Origin: Triatoma infestans
Taxonomy: Eukaryota > Arthropoda > Insecta > Hemiptera > Reduviidae
Length of the DNA stretch: 64,000 bases
Reading direction: 5' to 3'
Assembly (NCBI GenBank): GCA_011037195.1
Contig: JAAEAF010004399.1
Coordinates: forward strand, 27,196 to 91,195
A program made the position numbers and the translations under genes. This document shows positions 22,113 through 34,279 of the stretch, piece by piece. Numbering within the stretch: position 1 is the stretch's first letter; the number at the start of each line of letters is the position of its first letter. Under the pieces are notes generated by a model. That model searched no databases, had not been told where the DNA came from, and worked only from the letters and a program-made list of their open reading frames with translations.

Positions 22113-23572
22113 CTATACTTATGTAAAAACAAATGAATAAAATTTCAACTTTAAAGAAAAAAAAAAGAAACCGCCATTTTAAAACTGCAGTAAGAAAATG
22201 TTTCACGCCATTTTTTATTTTTTATTTTATTTTTCTCTCTATAATAGTTTTTAGAAAAAGAGTCACTATTTTGAAACCGCTTTTAAATATTTTCAAGTCA
22301 AGTATTTAAAAAAAATAAAAATTTTCTAAACATGTTATTTAGAAACAAATCTTACATTCCCGTGTGAAAAAAAAAAAAAATTGTTTAAAAATCCATTTAT
22401 TTTCTAGTTAGATTTACTTAATTAGCACTTAGATTTCAAGTAGGAAAAAAAAAAAAGAGAAAATTTATCAGAAGTAACTAATACTGGTAATTTATTACAT
22501 TTGCAACGTTTTCTTTTCAATTTCTTTGAATTTTTTGGTTTTTGTTTTTTGTTTGTTGTTTATTATTAATAATAAATAAACTTTTTCTTTAGAAATATTA
22601 GATATATATTTTAAACAAGACAAATGTAAAATAGTTATGGGACAAGTATGTGTAGTTGCATAGAGAAAAAAAAAAATATATACGGAGATAATATCAGGTG
22701 TGTAAATATTCTTTACCAGTTACAGTGTGTGCGCCCAGTTATGCAAAATGTCAAGGATTTTTCATTACAGGTATTTCAAATAGTGCATTCTCAATTTGTT
22801 ATAGGAGAGTATCATTAGCTATTTGTTTTTTTTTTTTTTTTCTTTTTGTCTTTAATAGGAGAGAGTTAAACTGTGTTTATTTTCAAAACTAATAAGAAAT
22901 AAAAAAAAGTAAAAATTGTTTAATTTATTTAACACTTTACTAGCCGAAGTAAATTATTAGTGATTAGACGTTGCCTTGTATATTAACTAATGGATATTGG
23001 CAATATTAATGTGCAATGTGGAAATCAAGTGTACATTATTGGAAAGGGCACATTAGAAATCTATGTCTAGTAATTAAACAGTAAGAGTACCTCGGGGTGG
23101 CTTGGTAATGTTGTTGCTTCTGATATCTTTTTCATTAGATCGTGCAGTTTATACCATGCACATAATTGAATCTTTTCCATTAAAAAAAAAAAAAAAAATT
23201 TTCATTCACTGGTTATCTTATTTGTATCAATTCATAAATAAAACTTTGTCACAGTTTTGTTCTTTGGCATTGTTTTTACTTTCACTGTATGAGGGAAATG
23301 GAGGTGAACGATATATCTCAAGAAATGAGAAATCCAACTTCAGGTTGGTACCCATCAATGTATCTAATACGATAATTACAGTTTATTTTATTTTCATTTT
23401 TCGTGATCTTTAAACTTCGTATATTTTCTACATACATAAATACTTATCACTTTAACATTAAATAAACATCACAAGAAAATTGCTTTTTTGGTAGTTCTGG
23501 GGGGAAACAGTAATTTTTTACTTTTGCTTTAAAGCAATACTTCAATTCAGTAAATGGTTCTACCACTTATAT
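22113..23572. other. AT-rich stretch without recognised features
   Basis: Many A and T runs. The plus frames 22698-22892 and 23102-23413 contain hydrophobic low-complexity sequence but no domain I can name. Confidence 0.5.
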
Positions 23573-23878
23573 AATATTAACGTATGTCTAGAAGCATGAG
23601 AGATATTTTCCATGATAGCCTGCTTCTTGTCAAAACAGTGTGATAACAAAGATTTGCACAGAGCAAATTTAGTTGATACACTGATTTTTAAATGTTTTTG
23701 TTATGGCCTAACTAGGTTAAGGAATAGAGTTGGTACCTGAGAGTGGAAAAAAACACATGATTCTTCAGGTCTTTACAGGGGCATATTGTACCCTTTAAAA
23801 ATGAAAACATCCAATATGTGGGAATGTGTAACTGAAACTACTTTTTTTTGAAGGAAATTTACTTAATAATTAAATTAC
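23573..23878. repeat. Left arm of a large palindrome
   Basis: The arm runs from CGTATGTCTAGAAGCATGAG to GAAGGAAATTTACTTAATAA. It is the inverted complement of 24952-25330, lacking about 40 bp that the right arm keeps (around GGTCATCGACCGGTTTC). A mariner element lies between the arms. Confidence 0.75.
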
Positions 23879-23899
23879 CTATACTATCTTACTATTATA

Positions 23900-24858
23900 T
23901 ACGAGGCATGTCCAGTAAGTAAGTGTACTGAATTTTTGTAGGTTACAAAAATTTTTATTTGAACAAAAAAATTACCTGGTTACATTAGTACATATGTAAG
24001 CTATTTTTCGACATAGTCACCATTCCTCTCAATGCAGGTGGTGAACCGGGATATTAATTTTTTGATGCCTTCCTCGAAGTAGTTTCCCGCCAACCCCTTC
24101 GTCCACTTATCCACCTCCCCCTTCACCTCCTCCTCGGTTGAAAACCTTTTTCCACCCATGTGCAGCTTCAGGGAGGTAAAGAGATAGTAATCTGAAGGTG
24201 CTAGGTCAGGGGAATGCGCGGGATGGTTCAGGACATCCCATTTAAACGAGGCAAGCAGTTCCTTCGTGGCGTTGGCCGTGTGTGGTCTGGAATTGTCGTG
24301 CAGCAGGCAGACTCCCTTTGTCAGCATGCCTCTCCTTTTGTTCTGAATCGCCCTCCGCAATTTTTTTAGGGTCTCACAGTATCTTGCAGAGTTGATGGTC
24401 TCCCCTTGAGGCATATATTCAATTAAAATTATGCCTTGACAGCCCCAAAACACGGATGCCATGATTTTCTTGGCTGAAATTGTGGTTTTGAACTTTTTGG
24501 CGGAGGGTGAAGAGGTGTGACGCCACTGTTGAGACTGCCTTTTGGTTTCAGGTGTGTAGTGTGCAACCCAAGTTTTATCTCCAGTAATGAAGGAGCGGAA
24601 AAATTCATCTCCATGGAGTTTGTAGTGTCTCAAAAAACTCCTGCCCGACCTTGAATATTTCACACTTGGCGGGAGATTGGATTGACATTTTTCACGAAAC
24701 GTACTGTCGCGTCGACAGTTCTCAACGCACTGACCTCGAACCGGTCTCGTTGCGGAGGGGAGGAATCAGGCTACACGACAGTGTAGCCAACATGTCGAAA
24801 ACAAAATCCCTCCGGCTGTGAGAGCCTCAGGACACTTACTTTCTGGACATGCCTCGTA
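23900..24858 (-). mobile_element. Mariner family 1, internally deleted
   Basis: The inverted repeats TACGAGGCATGTCCAG(T/A)A and TAAGTGT are at both ends, with TA target duplications at 23898-23899 and 24859-24860. At 959 bp it is about 350-400 bp shorter than a typical mariner. On the minus strand the N-terminal start MSIQSPAKCEI is fused to the catalytic domain, so the DNA-binding part is gone. Confidence 0.9.
24001..24663 (-). CDS. Mariner transposase, catalytic domain only
   Basis: The 220-residue frame holds the whole DDE nuclease domain, which would cut and join transposon ends in the nucleus. The first Asp is in ITGDKTWVAHYTPETKRQS, the second in LLHDNSRPHTA, and the third in HPAHSPDLAPSDYYLF, with 34 residues between the last two (DD34D, mariner). 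The N-terminal helix-turn-helix region of about 110 residues is absent. The upstream ATG at about 24692 (MSIQSPAKCEI) is out of frame after the deletion. No stop or frameshift interrupts the catalytic part, so the insertion is fairly young. It cannot bind its ends as it stands. Confidence 0.85.
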   Translation of the reverse strand: MKYSRSGRSFLRHYKLHGDEFFRSFITGDKTWVAHYTPETKRQSQQWRHTSSPSAKKFKTTISAKKIMASVFWGCQGIILIEYMPQGETINSARYCETLKKLRRAIQNKRRGMLTKGVCLLHDNSRPHTANATKELLASFKWDVLNHPAHSPDLAPSDYYLFTSLKLHMGGKRFSTEEEVKGEVDKWTKGLAGNYFEEGIKKLISRFTTCIERNGDYVEK

Positions 24859-24951
24859 TATTGAGAATAGCGCGAAATAAAACTGTGTCAGCCGTGGGCA
24901 ACTGGAAATAGTTACTAAAAAGAAACGATAAAATACGAGCTGAATGATCGA

Positions 24952-25330
24952 TAATGGGTAATTAATTATTAAGTAAATCTCCTTCAAAAAATGTAGTTTA
25001 AGTTGCTGCACATCCCCACGTATTGGATGTTTCCATTTTTAAAGGGTACACAGCATGCCCCTTTAAAGACTGACATACATGTCTTTTTCCACACAGCTAT
25101 CAACACCCCTCTTAACCTAGTTAGGCCGGCCCTAACAAAAACATTTACAAACCAATGTATCAACTAAGTTTGCTCTGTGTAAATCTATGTTATCACACTG
25201 TTTTCACAAAAAACACGCTTGAAACCGGTCGATGACCACAAAAAGAAGCAGGCTATCACGGAAAATATCTCTGATGCTTTCCAGCTCTGCAGTACCAACC
25301 ACAACAAATACGTCTAGAAGCATTGCTATA
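24952..25330. repeat. Right arm of the large palindrome
   Basis: Complement of 23573-23878. It includes GAAACCGGTCGATGACCACA and CTGCAGTACCAACCACAAC. A third, diverged copy is at 26975-27235. Confidence 0.75.
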
Positions 25331-25456
25331 ATTCCAAATTTGAAAAAAAAAAATTGATTAACCAAAAGTGCTGCTTTAAAGAATAGGTTTCCAGTTTTTA
25401 CATAGGTTTAAGAGAAAAGTCGTATGAGTGTTGCATACCAGATTTTTCAAATTAGC
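25331..25456 (+). mobile_element. Old family-H hairpin end
   Basis: TTAACCAAAAGTGCTGC, then GAGAAAAGTCGTATGAGTG and CATACCAGATTTTT match the terminal hairpin end of the Helentron-like family. Confidence 0.4.
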
Positions 25457-26284
25457 AAAACTTTATACGCAGGATTTGAACTTTTACAAGTCCTTAAAGT
25501 TCATAAACATTTTCTACTAATCCAGATACTTCTAGAGGACCTATAAGTAGACTTAAATTTGGTCTTACATGCTTTTCTCTGACAAACCATGAAGTCGCTT
25601 CACCAACTTCATTTATATTTAAATGCAATCTCAACTAAACTTTTTACTAAACATCATATGTTTAAGGAATTCAAAATTTACCAATAAGAATTATTATAAA
25701 TGCAGAAAAAGAAGCCGTATTTGAAGTCTTCACCCAGATATTTTTTTTTTTTAATCTCTCCAAATTCCTCACTTAAGGTTTCAATTTATTATATTATTAA
25801 TAATATATCCATCCTATTTGTATATTATAATTTAGAAAAGTCAAAGAATGAATTTTAAAGAGAAGGTCTCTGGTAGATATATTATATACAAGGTCATTTT
25901 TCTCTAAACATCTTCATTAATCAATGCCAAATTTTTAAAACAGCAGGGGGTGCCTCTACAGAGCGAAATTAAACAGTACAAATCCATTTTGTTCCCTTCA
26001 CTATTTATTTTTTTTAAATAATAAGTTTGTATTTTTTTAAATTTTTTATTTTATTTTTAGTCCAAACTTATGTAAAAATCTTTGAGACTTAGTTTAGCAT
26101 TGGTGGGGGGATTCAATTACCTGTATAAAACTTTATAAAAATTAAGAATGCTTTATTGTTTATTGTATTTGATTCGGGAATAAAATATGATTAACCGGAA
26201 AGACATACACACACACACTCACACACATACAGTCCAGTCGGTACAAACATTTTTACTTTTTTTCGTACTAATAATACCTCAAAA
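25457..26284. other. AT-rich stretch without recognised features
   Basis: No gene or repeat is recognised apart from a CA-rich run near 26207-26230. Confidence 0.5.
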
Positions 26285-26700
26285 CAGTGGCGGCTGGTGC
26301 ATAAGCACTGCGACACTGCAGCACTCCAAAAATAACTACAATCTATTACAATAATTATTATAAAAATCACAACAATCTATAATAATTATTATTTAAATAC
26401 CATTAATAAATCTGGGTTTTAAAAAAAGAATTATTTCATCAAGCGTTGTTTGTTATTGACGCTGCCCAATTGGCAGTATCAAAAAAATGGTCATATTCGG
26501 TTATTTCCGATAAGCTTCGTTTTCCTTTAATAATGTGATCCAACTGGTGCTATTGTAGCTGCACGCCGGGCAGCGTTGATTGAAATTGTGTCCGATATCA
26601 TAGGTTATATTAAACAAAACAAAAAAATATTTTTATTGAGTTCGTTAAAGGTTTAACGGCAAAATATTCTATTTTTATTTTTATTCAATAATATTATTTT
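26285..26700 (+). mobile_element. Possible hAT element end
   Basis: CAGTGGCGGCTGGTGCATAA resembles the terminal repeat common in hAT transposons (CAGNGGCGG). I could not find the opposite end or any transposase in the window, so only one terminus is supported. Confidence 0.3.
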
Positions 26701-26974
26701 TTATACATTAAAAATATACAATAAAATAAATATTATTTTATAGGAGGTTTATCAAGATGAGCGTTAGCGTTGAATATTTAAAACAAATTAAATTTTCTCA
26801 ATTGATATTATCCCCCAAAAAATAGAAATAAAAAAAAACACACAGTTATTAAATTATTTCTCAAATAAATACTTGAATTTAATTGAAATGTCATTGAAAA
26901 ACTCTGTGTAGATAAAACTCGAAGAATGGGATTTTATATTCGAACAACTAAATTTTTTTTTTAAATATATACAT

Positions 26975-27235
26975 TAGATGTTGGCACAGGTGGTTGGTTC
27001 CGCAGAGCTGGAAAGCATCAGAGACATTTTCCGTGATAGCCTGCTTCATTTTGTGGTCATCGACCGGTTTCGGGCGTTCGCTCATCATCAGGATGTTTTT
27101 GTTGAACAGTTTAATAACATAGACTTGCAGAGAGCAAATGTATCAACAAGTGTATCAGCGAGTGTATGTATCAGCAATTGTATCAACTGTATTTGCTCTG
27201 TGCTTTTCACTGTTTTTCTTCTTTGCTAAAGAATT
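26975..27235 (+). repeat. Third copy of the palindrome-arm family
   Basis: GGAAAGCATCAGAGACATTT, GTGGTCATCGACCGGTTTC and CAGAGAGCAAATGTATC match the arms at 23.6 and 25.0-25.3 kb. GCTCATCATCAGG next to CGACCGGTTTCG reads, on the minus strand, as CTGATGA...GAAACCGG, a motif frequent in Penelope-like elements. The short plus frame 26978-27229 is not a gene. Confidence 0.55.
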
Positions 27236-27580
27236 TTTTGAAATACATTAAGCGACAAACTTATATGGTAACCCATACTCAAACGTAGCAAATGGTTTAG
27301 CAAGTAGAACATAATGATATATATATATATTTTAATATATATATTATACACATCGGACGCGGGACGAATAAAAATAGAAAGGCTCTAACAAATGCCCTTA
27401 TGTGGCCGAGCTTTTACGACTTTCATAAATAGTTACACTAGCATTTAAATTTTAAAATCCTAAATCCCCACAAGAATGTTAGAAAAAGATTGATTTTTTT
27501 TTTAAAGAGAAATCATCAAATCAAGGCCGCGGGCGGGTCAGAATACAAAGCCTCCAGATTTGCGGTAACCTAACAAAAAA
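27236..27580. other. AT-rich spacer
   Basis: Nothing is recognised. A TA repeat lies near 27318-27330. Confidence 0.4.
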
Positions 27581-27613
27581 AAATTTTGATGTGTAACACT
27601 CATACAACTTTTT

Positions 27614-28278
27614 ACTTTCTCTTATCCTAGTAAGAGGAACTATTGTAATCGTGTCAAATTTTCGATATCAAGTTTTCACTGAAAATATCCGTTTTGAGGT
27701 TCCCGGGAGTCCCCGGGAGTTTTAACAAATGGTCTGTGTGTTCGTGTGTGTCTGTGAGCGCAGCATAGCTCAAAAACGAGAAACCGTGGAAAGTTGAAAC
27801 ATGATATTCCGTTTAGATATCACCATGGGATCAGACAGTAAGTTATCTGTCAAAATTCCTCAACCGGAAGTACCACTTTACTAATTATTTTTTTTTTTTT
27901 ACGGTTTTGCAATTTTCTCAAAAATAGCTCCGACGATTTTCTTCAAACTTCGCACATCATCTACTCATATAAAGATCTACAACTTTTATCTAAAACATTT
28001 CTCTGGGAAAATTCATTTCCGGGCCCTTTAAGAGGAGGGTTGGGGTTATATTTTTCACTAAAGTGCTATCAGAGTTGATTATACAATTCTATTATCCAAA
28101 GAAAATTAATTAGAAATAAATAGATGGCCAAAATATCGGAGTTTCAAGGAAGTTAGTAAACCGAAAGTGCGCAGTTTTCGAAGAATTTCACTAAATTTGG
28201 TACACAAACTATAAAATTTGTCAATTATAATTTTGAGAACTGGAGTAAGAGAAAGTTGTGTGAGTGTTTCACTCCAGA
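27614..28278 (+). mobile_element. Helentron-like element (family H), one central unit
   Basis: It starts ACTTTCTCTTATCCTAGTAA and ends with GGAGTAAGAGAAAGTTGTGT, the hairpin GTGTGAGTGTTTCACTCC and AGATTTTTTT. It has one central interval. A 27-base inverted copy of the hairpin end (GATGTGTAACACTCATACAA) directly precedes it at 27585-27613. Confidence 0.8.
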
Positions 28279-28687
28279 TTTTTTTCTCATGATAATGATA
28301 TAAAGATTTTCTTTTTGCTAAGCCATAACTTCGGCTATTCAGCCGTTCATCGTCGCGCGGCCTAATAAAAAAGCACTAAGCTGCGCTGGTGATTGATGTT
28401 GTTCGTTTAGTTGGATATCCAGGAGGCATGTGAGAACAATCTCGGACGCGAACAACTTCACCTTCTTCTATGATACAAGACGATAAATAAATCTCTTTAA
28501 AACTGTTATGATACGTTCCAAGCGTATAAATAGTATTACATATATACTAGTGTACTATACTAGTGTAACTAGTATGCTAGCGCCTTCTGTCGCAACTAGA
28601 ACTTGTAGTTAAAACTTTTTTCAAATTGACAGAACCCCTACAATCAGTGTTGTATTTTATTATTATTATTATTATTATTATTAATCC

Positions 28688-29263
28688 TCTGCGTATCGCA
28701 CTGTCTCCGAACCTGCAGTTATGGTTATCGCCGGAGTGATCCCCATTGCATTCCTTGCAGGGGAACGAAAGAGATTGTATGACAGGAGGGCGGAAGGAAG
28801 AAAAGAAATACTCTCCAGGGAAGAAAGAAATCGAACCTTCCGGAACTGGCAGGCCTCCTGGGAGAGCGATCAGCGGGGTCGATGGACTGCCAAACTAATC
28901 AGGGGAGTTAAAGAATGGGTGAGAAGACCGCATGGAGAGGTAGACTTCTACCTCACCCAACTTCTGAGCGGGCACGGGTATTTCAGGACGTACCTGAAGA
29001 GGATGGGGAAGGCTGAGGAGGACGCGTGCCTCTACTGCCCGGAAAGCAGAGATGATGCCTCGCACACCTTTTTTGCGTGTAACCGATGGATGCGTCTGAG
29101 GAGGGACTTGGAGGCGGTGATTGGGCGGCAAACTCCAGACTCTCTGGTAGAGACAATGCTGTTCAGCGAGACGAACTGGAGTTTGATAGCGAGATACGCG
29201 AGGGAAATTCTCGTCGCAAAGAAGAAGGATTTAGAGGAACAGGAAAGGAGGAACCCCTAGGGG
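28688..29263 (+). pseudogene. R1-clade LINE, ORF2 C-terminus
   Basis: An open frame from SAYRTVSEPAVMVIAGVIPI to a stop at 29260 covers the last about 190 residues of ORF2 of an R1-type retrotransposon. Visible features are the AGVIPIAFLAGER motif after the reverse transcriptase, QLLSGHGYFRTYLKRMG, and the zinc knuckle CLYCPESRDDASHTFFACNR. The first Met (28721) is internal; translation in the parent element starts far upstream. The part is undisturbed by stops, suggesting recent arrival. The 5' side is cut at a TTA repeat (28659-28684). Confidence 0.8.
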
Positions 29264-29411
29264 TTTAGGACAGAGGCCTAGCCTGATGTAGTGCTGGAAT
29301 CAGCGAATCCACGCTAGGTCCCAGCAGAGGGGGGGTGTTTTAGCCGGTAGTTTCCGGGAGTCCGGCACGGCGTGCGTAAATGCATTTCACCACCAAAAAA
29401 AAAAAAAAATT
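29264..29411 (+). mobile_element. R1-clade LINE 3' UTR and poly(A)
   Basis: GC-rich sequence ending TTAGCCGGTAGTTTCCGGGA and GTCCGGCACGG, followed by an A-run at 29396-29409. It belongs to the frame at 28688 and abuts the tail of an oppositely oriented LINE. Confidence 0.65.
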
Positions 29412-30095
29412 AGACCGGGTGCCTGGCGGCATGGGACCTAAGCCTATATGGCTTTTATCCCCCCGATGCTTCCCCATATCGACCCCCAGTAGCCTACTGG
29501 TCAGTCTACAATATCCCAGGATATCCTTTAACTCCAACTCGCCCAAACAATCCTGCGAGAATGGTGTCCTCCATCCCAAATACGCTAAACCTAGTACCAG
29601 CGAAACGGGGGCACTGAAATAGATAGATACACCGTTTGCCTGCCTCCGTCATCACAATTCTGACAAGTGGGACTAGACGTCCTTCCTATGTTAAGCAAGT
29701 GACTAGACACCCAGGTATGTCCAATCACTACCCCTACCAAGGTCTCAGACCTGTCCTGCTGAGGGACAGGAGGTAATCGGAAACTCCCTGCTTAATTCCT
29801 TTTATACATTTTTTAGCTTGGAGGCACCCCTGCGTGACCCAAGACTCTCGTCTCCCAAAGTCTAATCTGTATATCGCGAAACCTCTTAGTGACGGCAAGG
29901 GCTGGTTCAGGACTACAAAATGGTAATGATGATCCCTCCCTAGCCAACTGATCCGTCCTCTCATTGACCTCTATTCTCGCATGTCCAGGTAACCAATAGA
30001 GACGCACCTTACCCCTCCAAGCCAAGGCGTTAAGCCATCTCCTACGTTCTAGTTTCGAGCTCCACCATGGCTTGCTCAAAGCCCTCAGTGCGGCC
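29412..30095 (-). pseudogene. LINE family 1, RNase H and C-terminus
   Basis: From the right end, the minus strand reads VRLYWLPGHARIEVNERTDQ and LAREG (end of an RNase H domain), then SWVTQGCLQAKKCIKGIKQG, a frameshift, the zinc-knuckle region, and FSQDCLGELELKDILGYCRL before the 3' UTR ending GGCACCCG. It is the longest copy of family 1 here, yet starts only inside RNase H. It is placed tail to tail with the R1-type element. Confidence 0.8.
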
Positions 30096-30104
30096 TTAAT
30101 CAGT

Positions 30105-30665
30105 GTTTTAAATATTATAAATAAAAGTTAGAAGGAATAATATTTGTGCAGTAAGCATTCCCAAGTTTGTAAAGAAATCGTTCGAGTCTTTTTCGAGAAA
30201 ATTCTCTATAGTCCCTCTTCCGGTTAACCGATCTTCTTCAAATTTGAAATTCTATTATAGGTATTATATTGCGTCTACTGTTCCACCATGAATAACATTT
30301 TTCCGGGAAAATGTATCAAATAAAAGTGATACTTATTTATTTCTGTAAATAGATGGCGAAGTTTAAAGAAAATTGTTGGAAGTGACTTTTTAGGTAAATA
30401 GCAAAAACCGAAAAGAAAACAAAAAAATATCAGTCAAGTCTTAACTTCCCGTGATGGATTTTGTCCGAAACTTTGTGTAAGATGCGACGGTGACAAGGAT
30501 CTAAACGGAATAAATAACATGTTTCAACTTCCAGCGAATTTTCATTTTTAAGATATTTTGTTAAAACACACTCACACACACACAGATCATTTGCTAAAAA
30601 TATCAGGCCACCTCAAATTTGACATGATCGCAGTCTCGCACGATCCTTACTTAGGATTGAGAAAA
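30105..30665 (-). mobile_element. Old, diverged family-H copy
   Basis: Central-unit sequence (CCGGTTAACCGATCTTCTTC, AAAGAAAATTGTTGGAAG) and a decayed inverted repeat near 30640-30665. It precedes the younger copy at 30677. Confidence 0.6.
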
Positions 30666-30676
30666 TTTAAAAAAAA

Positions 30677-31861
<1,185 letters not shown>

Positions 31862-32060
31862 AATATGTCTACAGTTTATAGATTATTTGGAATTATTGAT
31901 TTCTCTGTAACAAATTGGCGTTTGTTCACCAGCTTTATTCATCAAAGTATCTGTGTGAAACGATTTTTTTTTTTTTGCATCTTCGATCGCAGCTCTTTGT
32001 TCAAAGTATAATAGCTCAAAATAAACCATATAATAGCAATTAACGAAAAGTTATATTTAC

Positions 32061-32238
32061 CTCTATCAGTGGCGATAACTGGGAATTCATAGGCAGGTCT
32101 TATTTCATAATCTAATTGTCCAGAAATGCAAACTTCACCAGAACCAGATCTTATTGTAAACTGTGGAATTTTAGCGCCACCACCTACTGTATAGTTTACC
32201 ATAGCGTTTACACCGCAATCAGGATCTGTAGCTGAAAC
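32061..32238 (-). CDS. Cadherin-repeat exon, fat/fat-like type (partial gene)
   Basis: On the minus strand the exon starts after ATTTTACAG and ends before GTAAATATA, good acceptor and donor sites. The 178 bases give exactly 59 codons plus one base. The translation opens VSATDPDCGVNAMVNYT, has FTIRSGSGEVCISGQLDYE, and ends YEFPVIATDR. DPDCGVNA, LDYE and ATDR(G) are the calcium-binding and core motifs of an extracellular cadherin repeat, here about half of one. The sequence style suggests a large fat-like, dachsous-like or starry-night-like cell adhesion protein. The introns are in phase 0 (before) and phase 1 (after). No neighbouring exon is found, so both introns are very long or run out of the window. 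Confidence 0.85.
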
Positions 32239-33539
32239 CTGTAAAATATAAATAAAAAAAAAAATTAAAATTAATGGAAATATTTATTGAAGGAGTTTAC
32301 AAGTTTTCTAATAATAAATTACTAGCAAAAAAAATGTTAATTAAATCAGGCAATCAGTAAATAATAATACAATGTATAATAAATGCAAGAAAATAATGTT
32401 GGATTACATAAAGAGAGAAATTAAGCGAAAATTTTTAAACGAAAACTCCCCCCCCCACACAATAAATTCCTTGTCACGATTCTTAAGATATATATATAAT
32501 ATATTATAGATATAAGATATATATATAGCGAAAGATAGATTTGTTAGCTGTAGCCCGTTATAATCACTCAGGTAATGAGGGATGATCTGCCACATTTTCT
32601 AATAACTTGCCAAATATAATCAATCTCTTCAGGATACAATATTACATTAAGCCATTATTATCTCCTCAAAGTCAATAGGAAAATTTGATAAAAAAATTGA
32701 TTTATATACAAAATTGAAAAGTCTAATAAATAGGTTATCACTGTATATAATGGTTTCGAATTTTGTATAATTAACACATTAATTTAGATGTAATGTTTAT
32801 ATAGAAATGATTTCATAATGTTAATGTATTGAATGTTTCTTTTATTTCAGTTCTATTATATAAATTTATTGATTTTATGTTTTTATTTGAAACTTTAAAA
32901 TTATTTTTATATACGTGTATGAAGGCAACATATTGGTACAAGTGCATAATTATTTATAAATAATAATAAAGATAAGTTTTGTTATTATTGAAATACGACA
33001 AGATTTACATGAATGAGAAGGTCAATCCCCCCCCCCCAAATAGAGGAGTAAATCCTACGAGTAAAACAAACACTTGAAACAACAATAGGAAATCAAGCAG
33101 GTCCTCCTTTTTTTTCCCCCTGGCATTGACATGTTATCATTCAGACATATATGCTTGTGCGTTATAGAACTGACTACACTTAGCGTCTCAAGCATTCAAT
33201 CACGGATCTTACCTACTCCATTCGTGCAAATAAATACAAACACGCCAATAAATACATTCGTACAATTAGCTCTAAAACCTAACACGACTCATTCATACTA
33301 ACAACCAGACCAACATTTATACGGTGGGGTGGAGAACTCGATATACCTCGCACACCTATATACTTAATCTAATATATTAGACTTAAAATATATTTACACT
33401 ATATACAGAAAATATATACATACTATGTACAAATGGAATGGTGTACTCGATATTCCAATCAATCCCGTAATACTTAAACCTAATCGCATTTACTCACTTT
33501 TCAAACTCAAGCATACCTCACAGACATACTTTTACTAAC
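32239..33539. other. Intron-like AT-rich stretch
   Basis: It follows the cadherin exon on its 5' side. C-runs occur at 32449-32455 and 33026-33036. The 33100-33540 part may be the 3' UTR of the LINE remnant next to it. No exon is recognised. Confidence 0.45.
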
Positions 33540-34110
33540 CACAATCATATTGTCTAGCTAGTTCTATTAATTCACTCAACATATAAGTATTATTAGAAAA
33601 TATAATATCTTAATAACGGAGAGGGAGCTCCAAATATTTGTATAAAGTTCTAAAAATTAAATCTCTTTTATCATTAAACTTAGGGCATTCCATTACTATA
33701 TGTCTAAACTCATCAGGCGTATTACACAGAGGGGAGGGTCTGATATTAATTTTATGTAAGTATGCACCACAGATGGCTTGGTTCGATCTCATTCTATTAA
33801 TCGTCTTAATTGTATATTTGTTCAGACCCAGCCCTTTGAACCATGGTTATCTGGGTAATTTCGTAATCATCATTTTGTAAAATTTTCCTTTTAAACTGGT
33901 TTCGTATTCTAATTGCCAGATATTGATCATTCTATTAGTAATGTGGTTTGTAAATTCGGAGGGGGTTAATTTTATATTTGCGGCCTCTCCAGTATTATTC
34001 GCTTCTTTAGCTATCATGTCCACGATTTCATTATCTTTAACCTGCAATGTCCTCGAACCCAGACAAAAACCACAGATATTCTCCTTTTCTTTAAAATACC
34101 TTTACAGTAT
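33540..34110 (-). pseudogene. LINE family 4, RNase H end and zinc knuckle
   Basis: On the minus strand VVFVWVRGHC, then after a frameshift VKDNEIVDMIAKEANNTGEA, give the end of RNase H. Further on RSNQAICGAYLHKI and CNTPDEFRHIVMECPKF form the C-terminal tail. Similar ends occur in I/LOA-group elements, but it differs from families 1-3. It has at least one frameshift and stops. Confidence 0.75.
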
Positions 34111-34279
34111 ATACTGCAGTATTTCTATAATTAGATGGTCCAAGTTAGCAGATTTACTCAAATTGGTAGGTCCCCCTTAAAAGAAGTAAATGGATCATAG
34201 GTACTCTCTAAAAGAACAGAATAAAAGAAATTGGTCCTAGTTATAGGAACAAAAAGAAGAGGTTAGTTTTCGCTAAAAA

